Shown: one piece after another, positions 7,482 through 19,658 of the stretch
How the letters are laid out: the number at the start of each line of letters is the position of its first letter
Numbering within the stretch: the first letter of the stretch is position 1
Source: Canna indica
Taxonomy: Eukaryota > Streptophyta > Magnoliopsida > Zingiberales > Cannaceae
DNA length: 64,000 bases
Direction: 5' to 3'
Assembly (NCBI GenBank): GCA_034359265.1
Contig: CP136893.1
Location: 20,902,001-20,966,000, forward strand
The notes under the pieces: generated by a model
What the model saw: the letters and a program-made list of their open reading frames with translations, nothing else
What the model was told of the DNA's origin: nothing
The model's database searches: none
Translations under genes and position numbers: made by a program

Positions 7482-9640
7482 GCCATCAAGCCGTACCTCA
7501 CTGGTCAGGCTCTGCAAAACAAAATCAAGTAAAACAATGAGTCCATGAGGAATTCAGTGAGTGGTTCTACTGAACCTCCACCTAGATCACTAGTATAAAA
7601 ATCATATATTTAGTAGTATAACATGCGCATAAAAATCATACTGGTTCTAGCACAATAGCAGGCCAATCAGTCGGCCCCAGCAAGGAAATATATCAATCGA
7701 TCATGGCTTTGTACTATGTGTACCACTCGACCACTATGGGCCTTACCCTGCAAAATAGTCTCGGCCATACTCGGCCCTCATCTCATAATAACACTCGGCC
7801 ATGCCGGCCCACAAAAATCAATCAATATATAAACAAACCATAACAGGTTATATTTTCACATAAATTTCGCATTTAAGGGATATCATCACCGGGTCCGTCA
7901 ACTAGGATGGCCAACTAGTTTCTAGAGCCCCACCGTGTTAGGGATAACTTATCTCACCCAAAACACATGGGTCTAACGTCAGCATGGCCCACTAATGCAA
8001 TCTCAAGACCCTTGCCACTCGGGTCTAACACATAGCGTGGCCCACTAGTGTAATCTCAAGACCTCATATCCACTCGCTGAGTCGGGCAATAGCCGTACCG
8101 ACTAAAGATGCTCCTCAACCTGGCCATCACAATTACAATACACGTACAAGGTATTCCACAAATTTCTAAACACTTTCTGGGCTCCTACCCACATCCGGCT
8201 CCTTTCCCGGGCCTTCTCAATCAATACCTTAAGTGTTTAAACTCCCTAGGTGTGAGTACCTAATGTCTCTATGTCATATGTCTGTGTATAATTTCTAATG
8301 GTTTATGTCGTCACCTAGAGAGGCTCCGCCCCTTACATTTAAGTCCACAAGGTTAGACAACCTCATTTTAGTTTTCCTCTAGTAAAACTCATGTCACATA
8401 CAACATACCATCATTATTCTTTAGCACATGATAAGCATAATAATTGCAAAAATTATTAAATCATAGCATGTAAATTATACAATAATTCCATAATTAAGTC
8501 ACCATATTTATCTACACAATTTCAGCAATTAAATATTAATTTCCTGCATTTAAACATGCAATTTAAGCACATTTAAATTAAATTCCAACATTATCAAATC
8601 AATGTAGGAAGTCTCAAAGTTGATGATTTATGCAATAAAAATATCCTACAATTAAGCTAACATAGGAAGAATATCCTACCCAATGAGAATTCATATAAAA
8701 TACCTGGCCTACAAGTAAAATAACATGCCAATATTTCATATACCAAATCTTTACTCGTAGATCTTCAAGGAAATATATTTTTCTACCCAAATTCTCCTAT
8801 TCTCCCACTCGGTCGAATCCCTACACATGGATTTAGCATGTTCGGCCGAACCCTTAAGGGTGAAGGAAAATATGTTTCAACCAAAATCAAGGTTCTCCAT
8901 AATTTCTATCATAATTAAGAATACAAGGACCTCAAATTTGCAAGCTTTTACGACTCGATGAAATTGGGAAATTTTTTGCATGACCTTTTTCCTTTTTCCT
9001 TGATTCGGCCGGCACCCCAAAACCACGAAATCGACACGTAAAAATCACGATTACATCATAGATTACAAGAAAAACCCACAAGATTCAAGAATCATCAAGA
9101 ACACGACAAGAACTCATGTCAATCGGCAAGAAACAACATTACAAGGGTCAGCTAAAGCCTTCCCTTAAACCCTAGGCTCTACCACTCACCTTAGCCTTGA
9201 AGGAAGGAAAGGAAGAATGATCAACAATGACCCTGACCTCCAGCAACGACCACGAGCTCCGGTGCCAACTCATGATCGCCCCTCTCTCCCTCGCCCTCTC
9301 AGTTTTCGTGCGGCTCTCTTGAGCCGTACGGCGGCTGGTGTGCACTTTTATATTTATTTTTTTTAAAAAAATACAACTATGCCATTAGTTAACTTAAGCC
9401 TTTACCTGACTCAACTCGTATCCTAATTGAGCCCTGACATGACCCGCGACCCCGGTTCTAACCCTACTTGAGTCTAATATCAATTTAAAAATACAAGAGC
9501 ATTAATTACATAGCCGAACAAATTAAAGTATACCCGACCATACCTTTTAATCGCGGTGATCCCGTGACTCAACCCATCTAGTCCCCGAACTGGCTCGCTG
9601 AACCAAACAAAATTTCAATTAGAAATTTTCGAGTATTACA
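7482..9640 (-). mobile_element. Remainder of the solo gypsy LTR
   Basis: Continuation of the LTR begun at 160. The first bases (GCCATCAAG...ACCTCACTGGTCAGGCTCTGCAAAA) match, reversed, the end of the LTR at 11,960-12,000. Around 7,670-7,810 it is rich in TCGGCC, and 8,380-8,720 is AT-rich. No coding signal. Confidence 0.8.
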
Positions 9641-9829
9641 TTTAAAAAATCTAATATTTTCTAGATTTTTGGACCAAAATTTTTTAGACTCCCGAAATTT
9701 ATTTTTATTTCATTGTTTTCATAAATATTTATTATTTATTATTTATTATTTATTATTTTTTTTGTAAAAGTCCATAATATAGAGTTTAAAGTGAAACTCA
9801 TAAAGTAGTTTTTTATTTTTTTATTAGGG
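9641..9829. repeat. AT-rich repeat flanking the solo LTR (right part)
   Basis: Continues the repeat of 1-159 and matches about 28,620-28,700 (TCTAATATTTTCTAGATTTTT, then CCAAAAT, then TTTATTTTTATT). Includes four copies of TTATTTA at about 9,727-9,755. Confidence 0.6.
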
Positions 9830-10021
9830 GTGAACAGGTCTAGGTACCATGTATTTTCAATGATACCGGGACCCTATCCTATAGAAGATGAGTTGCTAGA
9901 TTTTGGAACTGGAGCTTATCCTGTTGGAACATGGAATCAGACCCCACCTAGAAACACAGGTTCTGGTTCCGGGTACCCTATTGGAACATGTTCATTTACT
10001 GAACAGGTTTTGGAACAGGTT
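9830..10021. repeat. GGTTCC-rich repeat, first of three segments
   Basis: Irregular repetition of ggttcc, ggtacc, ggaaca and acaggt. It resumes at 19,458 after the gypsy insertion (with AGGTT duplicated) and again at about 24,511 after the copia insertion. It begins AGGGGTGAACAGG, which recalls hAT termini, but no matching right terminus was found. Confidence 0.6.
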
Positions 10022-12328
10022 TGTAATACCCGGGGCTTCCTAATATAAAATTACATTGGTACGTGCAGCCCATCAGATCGGGAACTAATCGAGCAGAGTT
10101 GTGAGATCGCCGTGAGTAGGAGGTATAATTCAAATTTTAGACCCATGGCTAATGTTTTTTTTGGAATGTATGTGTTGGTTGACTCAAGTTGGATTGAAAT
10201 TGGTTTCGCGGATCGAGTCGGGGCTCAATCCGAATTTAGGTGGAGTTGAGTGAGGGGGTCGTATAAGTGATGAAGGGCATTAATGTGAGAAAAAAAAATT
10301 AATCCCTCACCCAGAGCCATTGTGCGGCTCAAGACAAGTTGAGCCGCACGTAGCCCGAGGTGAGGAGGAGAGGAGAAGAGGAGCCCTTGGGCAGCGCCAA
10401 ATTTGTGTCGTCGTCGAAGAAATCGGGATCATCTTCATCTCATCCATCTTCTTCTCTAGTCGAGGTGAGTGGTCAAACCTAGTTATGTAGGGTAGGCGGG
10501 TAACCGACCCAAGGTCCGAGGTATGTGTCGATTTATCGAATAACTTCGTCGGTTCACCGAATTTTATTCCGAGATTCGATTCTAGTGTGCGTGTATGTTA
10601 TTTTTATGAAGTTTCTCGAAGTTTTCCTTGATGGTTAGGGTCGGCCGCATGAAGGAAAAAGGGGAAAGGTCATGCCGAATTTTCCCCTAATTTCTTAGAG
10701 TGGTCGTAACCTCTCGGATTGAGTTCTTTTCATGATTGGTGGCATGATTATTCTTGATCATGGCCAAAACCCCCCTTCTTCCACCCTGATTGATCTCGGT
10801 CGAGCATGATTAACCTAGGTTAGGTTTGGCCGAGTGGGTGCGAGGAGGGGAAAGAGGCTCGACTTGGTTCATGCTTACATGTAGAGTTTTATTTCATTGT
10901 TTATGCTATAGATTACTCACTTGATGTATGATTTGTTAGTAGTGGTAGATTGAGATTGTCATGCTATAAGGAAATGTTCTTGAACGCACATATATGATTA
11001 GGATTTAGTATAGCATGTGAATCATGGAAATGTTTTATTTATTTTATAATGTTAGTGTCCAATCCTTGCTATGTTATACTCCTTGTTTCCTTATTGAAAT
11101 TTAGAAATTAATCGCTGAATTTAATCTCTTATTTCGGTATTCATATGGTTATTATTGTTGGTAATTGTAGACCACATTTTTCCTATGTTTCATATGCTGA
11201 AATGAATCAAGAAGTAGGTATTTCTGTGCTTATGAATGGTAGTTACACTTAAGAAATAAAGTGCATAAAACTAGGTTTCATACCTAGGGAAAGATAACAG
11301 ATATTAGTGTCTGGCTAGTGCGACCCGAGGGAAGGGTCGGGTATGGGTAATGTCCAAAAAGCTAAAATGGAATTACTAAAGAAATCCTGATTGTGTATTG
11401 TGATTGAAATTGTCTACTGAGGAGTGTTATTAGCTGAATGACTACCACACGACTCAGCGATGATTAGGGTATTGAGATTGCAACAGCGGACCCACTAGGT
11501 GTTAGACTCGATTGGCGGAGGAGGGTCTTGAGATTTCGTTAGTGGGCCACGCTAACGGTATATCCGAGTTGGGTGGGAGTAGCTATCCCTAACCTAGAGG
11601 GTTCCTGAGACTAGTGGCCATCCTAGTCGACGGACCCGGTGATTTGATTGTTTACATGATATATGCCTCATTGGGCTGATTTGTGGGGGCCGGTCCAGCT
11701 TGGTTTTGTAGAGAGGGGGAGCCTAGTTTGGTCGAACCCCCTCACATATGTTAAGGCCTATAGTGGCCGAATGACACTAAGTTTGATAAGGGTCAAAGAG
11801 GCCAGTTTATTTACTTATATGACCTGGCAAATTGGTTAACTTAAACTTCTTAACTGTATCATTCTGTTGTATATGTTACCTTGTCGGGGATTTAAGTGGA
11901 GGTTTGGTAGAACTGCTCATTGAGTTCTTCATGAACTCACGGTTTGTTATTTTGTTTTTTTTGCAGAGACCGACCAGTGAGGTACGTCCTGGTGGCATGA
12001 TGCAGGTGGAGGGTAGGTGGTGGCACAGATCTCGTAGCAAGTGTCCATGTAGTCGTAGTCGTGTTGTTTGAATTGTTGGTCATGCACTGGGTGGTCTTTG
12101 TAAAACATTTACTGCTTTCAAACTTGAAATATTTCCTTGAAAAGTTGAGTTGTTTTCTTTAAACTTAAAATTGTTTCGACTTTAATAAAGCTTGGTCGCC
12201 ATTTTATTTCATAACTCTCTTGTTGGTTTTGTGTTGTTTCTTTATATGATTGGTCACTGTATGTGGTAGGCTTCAGGGTACTGACACATTCCCTGGCTAG
12301 TCACGCGACCCTGAGTTGGGGCGTGACA
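10022..12328 (+). repeat. 5' LTR of the chromovirus
   Basis: 2,307 bp from TGTAATACCC to GCGTGACA. Nearly the same as 17,159-19,457, with scattered single-base differences and a few small indels. The last 60 bases (cttcagggtactgacacat...gacaa) also resemble the ends of the other gypsy LTRs at 160, 52,052 and 60,867. Confidence 0.9.
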
Positions 12329-12332
12329 AAGT

Positions 12333-12344
12333 TGGTATCAGAGC
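12333..12344 (+). other. Primer-binding site
   Basis: TGGTATCAGAGC four bases after the LTR end, complementary to the 3' end of plant initiator methionine tRNA. Confidence 0.88.
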
Positions 12345-12529
12345 TTCTGGTCAGGTTTTGACTACGACTAGAAATTGGGTACCGTGTGAGGCATATGCTA
12401 GCATGTTGACAGACGGTATCGTTATGCTACGAGATCAGGCGGCCACGACTACACCTCAGCGTACCATGCGGTTAGTAATTTAAGATTTCAGTTATAAGTT
12501 ATTGGTATTAATGGTAAAAAATTTCTTTA

Positions 12530-13618
12530 TGCTAGTGTGACAGAGACTCACAATGTTGCGTTGAGCGACAGCGGTAGTAATTCCACCGAACGCTAGGGCC
12601 GAGGCCGAGGTAGGGGCTGGGGGCGGGGAAGAGAGCACTCAAAGGAGGGGGTACAGGACCCCATAGTTGCTCAGCGACAAACTTAGGTGGCTCAGTTAAC
12701 AGAGGCGCTCCGTAGGGAGCAAGAGTCGAGACAGTAGCAGCAGCCACAATCGATACCAGCGGTGCACGTTGGGCCAGAGCCAGTAGCGTCGGTGGTTAGA
12801 GTCCCAGGGACGACCATCTACACAGACTTCGTTAAGCTGAGGCCGTCGAGGACCGACAAAGAACTGGCTACACACATGAATGGGCCGCAGGACAGTAGAT
12901 GCACCACCCCCTACGTGGGAAGAGTTTAGGGCAATCGTAGTGGAGTAGTACTTACCATTGAGTGTCCGTGATAAGCGGGCAAGGGAGTTTGAGATGCTAC
13001 GTTAGATGGGTGGTATGATCGTGTCAGACTACGAGATGGAGTTCAGTCGGCTCTCTAAGTACCACCCAACCCTAATGGCTACTGAGATCGCTAGGGTCAA
13101 GAGGTTCGTCGGGGGGTTGAGACCCAGATCAGCAGGCTCATCCATTATACCGAAGACACCACATTTGCTCGAGTAGTGGATGAGACACTCAGGAAGGAAG
13201 CATTGGTGTCGTTCGAGAAATTTGACGGACCTGCAAAGAAGAAGTTTCGACCTCAGGGGGCAGGGGGCCGACCTTGACACTCTGAGGGGACTATTGCCAC
13301 TGCAGACCACCAGCCGAGCAGGGGACACAGTTGTAGCCAGGGCCGTGGAGGCCCACGGTCAGCGGCAGTGTGACAGGCAGAGTCCGGGGATGCCACTCAG
13401 AAGTCAGAAATGCCTCAATGTAGTCGCTGTAACAGAAAGCACTGGGGGACTTGCTATGGCCGCACGAATGCATGTTTCAGATGTGGGCATGTTGGATATT
13501 TTAGGAAAGATTGTCTGGAGAAAGGTGGCCAGAGAACTGAGCAGTCGAAGAGAAAAGCACCGATGTCAGTTGGGTCAGTAGCTCAGAAGGGTTTGATGCA
13601 GAGTAAGGGGCTGTAGGC
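12530..13618 (+). pseudogene. gag (degenerate)
   Basis: Capsid and nucleocapsid region in several broken frames. A Gln/Pro-rich segment lies near 12,730-12,790. A capsid-like stretch follows at 13,030-13,170 (EFSRLSKYHPTLMATEIARVKRFV), then a CCHC zinc knuckle, CFRCGHVGYFRKDC, at about 13,470-13,515. Stops and frameshifts prevent a full product. Confidence 0.75.
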
Positions 13619-13628
13619 TAGTCACTCT

Positions 13629-16600
13629 ATGAGACCGTCTGCCCAAGTTTACGCCATGAACCATGATGGAGAAGAGGAATCTAAGGCAGTGGTGATAGGT
13701 ACTATTTTAGTCAGTTCCTCCATAGCTTATGTATTGTTTGATCCGGGTGCCACACACTCATTTGTGTCTGCTAAGTTTACTGTTAAGTTACCTGTAGCAC
13801 ATTCTTTGCTTAATGTGTTGTATCTAGTGTCGATGCCTACGGACGATACAATAATAGTCGAAACAATTTTCTGCGACTGCGAGGTGCTCATATGCGGTCA
13901 TGCATTGAGGGTAGAGTTGACACTTCTACCAATGCTTGAACTAGATGTCATACTCGGCATGGATTGGCTAGCGGATCACTTTGCGTCAGTGGATTGTAGG
14001 GCTAAGACTATTATTTTCAGTAAGCCCAGGTTGCCGCAGTTCAACTTCCAAGGAGACGAAAGAGGTGAGCCTATGGGAGTCATTTCAGCCCTAAAGGCTC
14101 GTAAGTTACTTGTAGGCAGCTGTCAGTCTTTCTTGGCCTTCGTATCAGTAGCCGAGGAGGATAGAGACACGACGGAGAATGTCAAAGGAACACTAGTGGT
14201 TTGCAAGTTTCCTGACGTCTTTCTCGAGGAGCTACCCAATCTGCCGCCAAGAAGGCAAATAGAATTCTGCATTGACTTGTAGCCCGGGGTGAAGCCGATC
14301 TCCATCCCACCCTATAGGATGGCACCGACCGAACTTAGGGAGTTAAAAATGCAATCGCAAGAGTTGCTAGACCTGGGCTTCATCCGACCGACCGTATCAC
14401 TATGGGGTGCTCCGGTGCTCTTCATGAGAAAGAAGGACGGGTCCATGCGCATGTGTATTGACTATAGGTAACTTAATAAGGTGACAATCAAGAATCGTTA
14501 CTCGCTGCCAAGGATAGATGACCTGTTCGACCAACTGCAAGGGGTACAATGGTTTTCAAAGATTGATTTGAGATCCGGATACCATCAACTGAGGATCCTG
14601 GACTATGATGTACCTAAGACTGCCTTCAGGACTTGTTATAGCCACTTTGAGTTCCTAGTGATGTCCTTTGGTCTGACCAATGCACCCGCGGATTTTATGG
14701 ATCTGATGAACCGGGTGTTCAAGGAGTACTTGGAAAATTTTGTGATCATCTTTATTGACGACATCCTTGTATACTCTAAGAGTATGGAGGAGCACTCCGA
14801 ACACTTGGGGATGGTCCTAGAAACCCTTAAGGAGCACCGGTTGTTTGCCAAATCACCAAGTGCGGATTTTGGTTAGAGAGTGTAGGGTTTCTGGGCCATG
14901 TGGTGTCCAAGGAAGAGATAAGGGTGGATCCCGCCAAGGTAGAGGCTATGCAGAACTGGACGCGACCGACCAACGTGATCGAGATCCGCAGTTTTCTAGG
15001 GTTGACCAAATATTACAAAAAAAATGTAGAAAATTTCTCGAGAATTACAGCTCTTCTGACTCGGTTGACTCAGAAAAGGGTCAAATTTGTTTGGGATGAT
15101 AAATGTGAGGAGAGCTTTTAGAAGCTCAAAGAATGCTTGATGTCAGCCCTAGTATTGGTCGTACCTTCAGGCCCGGGGGGATTCGTGGTTTACTGTGATG
15201 CCTCTCGGGTTGGCCTGGGCTATGTTTTGATGCGGTTTGGCAGAGTCATTACCTATGCGTCCCTCCAGCTAAAGGTTCATGAGAAGAACAACCCGACGCA
15301 TGACCTAGAACTGGCAGTGGTGGTTTTTACACTGAAGCTCTGGTGCCACTACTTGTACAGGGAGGCCTGTGAGATATATACTGATCACAAGAGCCTCTAG
15401 TACTTGCTTACCCAAAAGGAGCTGAACCTCAGGGAGAGGAGGTGTCTGGAGCTCCTAAAGGACTATGACTGCACTATTATGTACCACCCGGGGAAAGCCA
15501 ATGTAGTGGCAGATGCTCTAAGAAGAAAGTCCATGGCCAGCTTGGCCAATTTGGCAATCAGGAGAAGGCCACTAGCTCAGGAACTAGCACTATGCTTGGA
15601 TGGGGGAGCAGTCTTGTCTGTATCAGCTTCGGGTACCCTGGCGGCACACCTGCGGGTACAGTCCACCTTGGTGGACATGTTGCGTGCCGCGCAGGAGGAG
15701 GATGCATTTTGTTCCTTGACAAAGGATCTCATCTGGAGAGGTGACGCAAATGACGGTTTTAGGGTCGACTCAGAGGGTGTCCTAAGGTTCAGGGATTGGA
15801 TCATGGTGCCTAATATGGGAGAGGTGCACAAGCAGGTTTTGGAAATGGGCCACCGTTCCACTTATACGATGCATCTGGGGGCCACCAAAATGTACAAAGA
15901 CTTAAGGCAGCACTACTGGTGGAAGGAAATGAAAAGAGAGGTAGCAGAGTTTGTATCCAAGTGTTTGGTTTGCCAACAAGTGAAGGTCGAACACCTGAAA
16001 CTCGACGAGCTACTTCAGAACCTCGAGGTCCCCGAGTGGTAGTGGGAGAAGATCACCATGGACATAGTGACTGGGCTGCCTAAATCAAGAGGAGGATTTG
16101 ATTCCATTTGGGTGGTAGTGGATCGGTTGACTAAGACCGCGCACTTTATTCTAATCAAAATGACCTTTTTTGCTGAGCAGTATGCCAGACTATTTTTAGA
16201 CATGATTGTAGCATATCATGGTACCCCAGTGATGATCATATTAGATCGAGGTACCTAGTTCACAGCCTGATTTTGGCAGTCCTTTCAGGAAGCATTGGGT
16301 ACTTAGGTGTGGTTCAGCACAGCTTTCCATCCACAGACGAACGGACAGTCAGAGAGAACCATCCAGACCCTGGAGGATATGCTGAGGGCGTGCGTCCTGG
16401 ACCTGGCTGGCGGTTGGGAGAAACACTTGTCATTGATTAAATTCACCTACAATAATAGCTACCACAGTAGCATTGGTATGGCCCATTTCGAAGCCTTGTA
16501 TGGGCGGAGATGCAGATCACCTATGGGTTGGTTTGAGGTAGGAGAAACTCTCATGGTAGGTCCTAATTTGGTTAATGAGGCAGTAGAGAAGGTGAAATTA

Positions 16601-17125
16601 ATAAAAGAAAGGTTATTGGCGGCTCAGAGTCGCCAGAAGATATATGCTGATAAGAAGACCAGAGAATTGGAGTTCGTAGAGGGCGACCTGGTGTTCATGA
16701 AGGTCTCCCCCATGAAAGGGGTGGTTCGGTTTGGGAAAAATGGAAAGTTGAGCCCTAGATTCATTAGGTCTTTTCCTATTCTCAAGAGGAGGGGCGTTGT
16801 GGCTTATGAGCTGGCCTTGCTCTCTAGCCTGAGCAGAGTTCACCTAGTTTTTCATGTGTCAATGCTCAGGCGGTATGTGAGAGATGAGTCTTATGTAATT
16901 GAACCTTCTGTGGTTGAGGTGGATTCAGTAGTCTCGTATGAGGAGAGGTCGGTAGAAGTTCTTGACTGTCAAATCAAAAAGTTAAGGTCCAAAGAAATCC
17001 CCTTGGTGAAAGTCAGGTGGGAGCACCACTTCGGGCAGGAAGCTACTAGGGAGGTGGAGCAGGACATGAGAGAACGCTACCCTTCATTGTTTAAAGAACT
17101 GGTAAATCCTTATAATTCAACAAAA
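13629..17125 (+). pseudogene. pol: protease, RT, RNase H, integrase, chromodomain (degenerate)
   Basis: Protease motif LFDPGATHSFVSA near 13,735. Reverse transcriptase 14,289-14,876 with [22 protein letters not shown] and the catalytic [10 protein letters not shown]. RNase H 15,137-15,520 with [12 protein letters not shown]. Integrase 15,800-16,800 with a zinc-binding N-terminus (CLVCQQVK), VVVDRLTKTAHF, ILDRGT and [12 protein letters not shown]. Chromodomain near 16,960-17,090 ([21 protein letters not shown]). At least eight in-frame stops or shifts. Two stops are at positions where the relative at 48,426-51,740 has Gln ([15 protein letters not shown]). Confidence 0.9.
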
Positions 17126-17145
17126 TTCGAGGATGAATTTTGCTT

Positions 17146-17157
17146 AAGGGGGAAAGG
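17146..17157 (+). other. Polypurine tract
   Basis: AAGGGGGAAAGG directly before the 3' LTR start at 17,159; the expected plus-strand primer. Confidence 0.85.
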
Positions 17158-17158
17158 T

Positions 17159-19457
17159 TGTAATACTCGGGATTTCCTAATATAAAATTTCATTGGTGTA
17201 GCCCATCGGATCGGGAACTAAACGGGCCGAGTCGCGAGATCGCCATGAGTAGGAGGTATAATTTAAATTTTAGACTCATGGCTAATGTTTTTTTTGGAAT
17301 GTATGTGTTGGTTGACTTAAGATGGATTAAAATTGGGTTCGTGGATCGAGTTGGGACTCAATTCAGCTTTAGGTGGAGTCGAGTGAGCGGGGGGGTATAA
17401 GTGATGAAGGGCATTAATGTCAAAAAAAAAAAATCCCTCACCCTAAACTACCATGCGGCTCAAGACAAGTTGAGCCGCACGTAGCCTGAGGTGAGGAAGA
17501 GAGGATAAGAGGGGCTCTTGGGCGGCACCGGATCTGCGTCGTCGTCGGAGAAATCGGGATCGTCTTCATCTTGTCCATCTTCTTCTCTAGTTGAGGTGAT
17601 TGATCGAACCAAGTTATGTAGGGTAGGCGGGTAGCTGACCCAAGGTCCTAGGCATTTGTCGATTTCTCGAATAACTCCCAAGGTTCTCCGAGTTTTCTTT
17701 CGAGATTCAATTCTACTGTGTGTGTATGTCATTTTTATGAAGTTTCTCGAAGTTTTCCTTGATGGTTAGGGTCGGCCGCATGAAAGAAAAAGGGGAAAGG
17801 TCATGCCGAAAATTTCCCCAATTTCCTAGAGTGATCATAACCTCTCGGATTGAGTTCTTTTCATGATTGGTGGCTTGATTATTCTTGATCATGGCCAAAA
17901 ACCCTCTTCTTCCACCCTGATTGTTCTCGGCTGAGCATGAGTAACCTTGGTTAGGTTCGGCCAAGTGGGTGTGAGGAGGGGAAAGGGGCTCGACTTGGTT
18001 CATGCTTACACGTAGAGTTTTATTTCATTGTTTATGCTATAGATTACTCACTCGATGTATGATTTGTTAGTAGTGGTAGATTGAGATTGTCATACTATAA
18101 GGAAATGTTCTTGAACGCACATATATGATTAGGATTTAGTATAGCATGTGAATCATGGAAATGTTTCATTTATTTTCTAATGTTAGTGTCCAATCCTTGC
18201 CATGTTATACTTCTTGTTTCCTTATTGAAATTTAGAAATTAATTGCTGAATTTAATCTCTTATTTCGGTATTCATATGGTTATTATTGTTGGTAATTGTA
18301 GACCACATTTTTCCTATGTTTCATATGCTGAAATGAATCAACAAGTAGGTATTTCTATGCTTATGAATGGTAGTTACACTTAAGAAATAAAGTGCATAAA
18401 ACTAGGTTTCATACCTAGGGAAAGATAGCAGATATTAGTGTTCGGCTAGTGCGACCCGAGGGAAGGGTCGGGTATGGGTAATGTCCGGAAAGCTAAAATG
18501 GAATTATTAAAGAAACCCTGATTGTGTATTGTGATTGAGATGGTCCACTGAGGAGTGTTATTAGCTGAACGGCTACCACACGACTCAGTGATGATTAGGG
18601 TCTTGAGATTGCACCAGCGGGCCCGCTAGGTGTTAGATCCGAGTGGCGGAGGGTCTTGAAATTTCGTCAGTGGGCTACACTGACTGTAAACTCGAGTTGG
18701 GTGGGACTAGCTATCCCTAACCCGGAGGGTTCCTGAGACTAGTGGTCATCCTAGTCGACGGACCTGATGATTTGATTGTTTACATGATATATGCCTCATT
18801 GGGCTGATTTGTGGGGGCCAATCTGGCCTTGTTTTGTAGAGAGGGGGAGCCTGGTATGGCCAAACCCCCTTACATATGTTAAGGCCTATAGTGGCCGAAT
18901 GACACTGAGTTTGATAAGGGTCAAAGAGGCCGGTTTATTTACTTATATGACCTAGCAAATTGGTTAACTTTAACTTCTTAATTGTATCATTCTGTTGTAT
19001 ATGTTACCTTGTCGGGGATTCAAGTGGAGGTTCGGTAGAATCGCTCACTGGCTTCCTCGTGAACTCACTGTTTGTTATTTTTTTATTTTTGCAGAGCTCG
19101 ACCAGTGAGGTACGACCTGGTGGCATGGTGCATTTGGAGTGCAGTTGGTGGCACAGATCTTGTAGCAAGCGTCCATGTAGTCGTAGTCATGTTGTTTGAG
19201 TTGTTGGTCATGCACTGAGTGGTCTTTGTAAAACATTTACTGCTTTCAAACTTGAAATGTTTCCTTGAAAAGTTGAGTTGTCTTTCTTTAAACTTAAAAC
19301 TGTTTCGACTTTAATAAAGTTTGGTCGCTATTTTATTTCATGACTCTCTTATTGGTTCAGTGTTATTTCTTTATATGATTGGTCGGTGCATATGGTAGGC
19401 TTTGGGGTACTGACACATACCCTTGTCGGTCACGCGACCCTGAGTTGGGGCGTGACA
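17159..19457 (+). repeat. 3' LTR of the chromovirus
   Basis: 2,299 bp from TGTAATACTC to GCGTGACA, followed by the duplicated AGGTT. Aligns with 10,022-12,328 throughout. Confidence 0.9.
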
Positions 19458-19658
19458 AGGTTCCAGAACATATTCCAACAGGCTCCAGAACAAGTTTGAG
19501 AACATGTTCCAACAATATGTTCCAGAATAGGTTCCAATAGGCTCCAACAGGTTCTAGTACACATATAATAGGTTTCAACAGGTTCCAAGGTATAGGTTCT
19601 GATACCGGTTCTGATTCCAGGTACCTGATGTGTTGGACCCGAAACTAGTTTTGGCTAG
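19458..19658. repeat. GGTTCC-rich repeat, second segment
   Basis: Continuation of 9,830-10,021: many ggttccaacagg and ggctccagaaca words. Ends where a Sirevirus LTR begins at 19,659. Confidence 0.6.

Larger units (their letters stand above)
160..9640 (-). mobile_element. Solo Ty3/gypsy LTR (minus), split by a CACTA element
   Basis: Reads TGTCATGCCCC at the left and TATTACA at the right, the reverse complement of the LTR ends seen at 10,022-12,328. Without the nested CACTA element it is about 2.44 kb, close to the 2.3-kb LTRs of the neighbouring gypsy element. No internal domain, primer site or polypurine tract touches either end, and both flanks are halves of one AT-rich repeat, so it is a solo LTR. 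Candidate flanking duplication is ATTAA (155-159) against TTTAA (9,641-9,645), one mismatch. Confidence 0.82.
10022..19457 (+). mobile_element. Ty3/gypsy chromovirus (Tekay/Del-like), complete but decayed
   Basis: 9,436 bp: 5' LTR, primer site, gag, protease, reverse transcriptase, RNase H, integrase, C-terminal chromodomain, polypurine tract and 3' LTR in that order. Flanked by AGGTT at 10,017-10,021 and 19,458-19,462. Many in-frame stops make it non-autonomous. Long LTRs (2.3 kb) and the chromodomain motif place it in the Tekay/Del group by family knowledge. Confidence 0.93.

Noticed and set aside
9821..9845. hAT terminus AGGGGTGAACAGG
   Set aside because: No matching right terminus or 8-bp duplication could be found in the rejoined GGTTCC segments.
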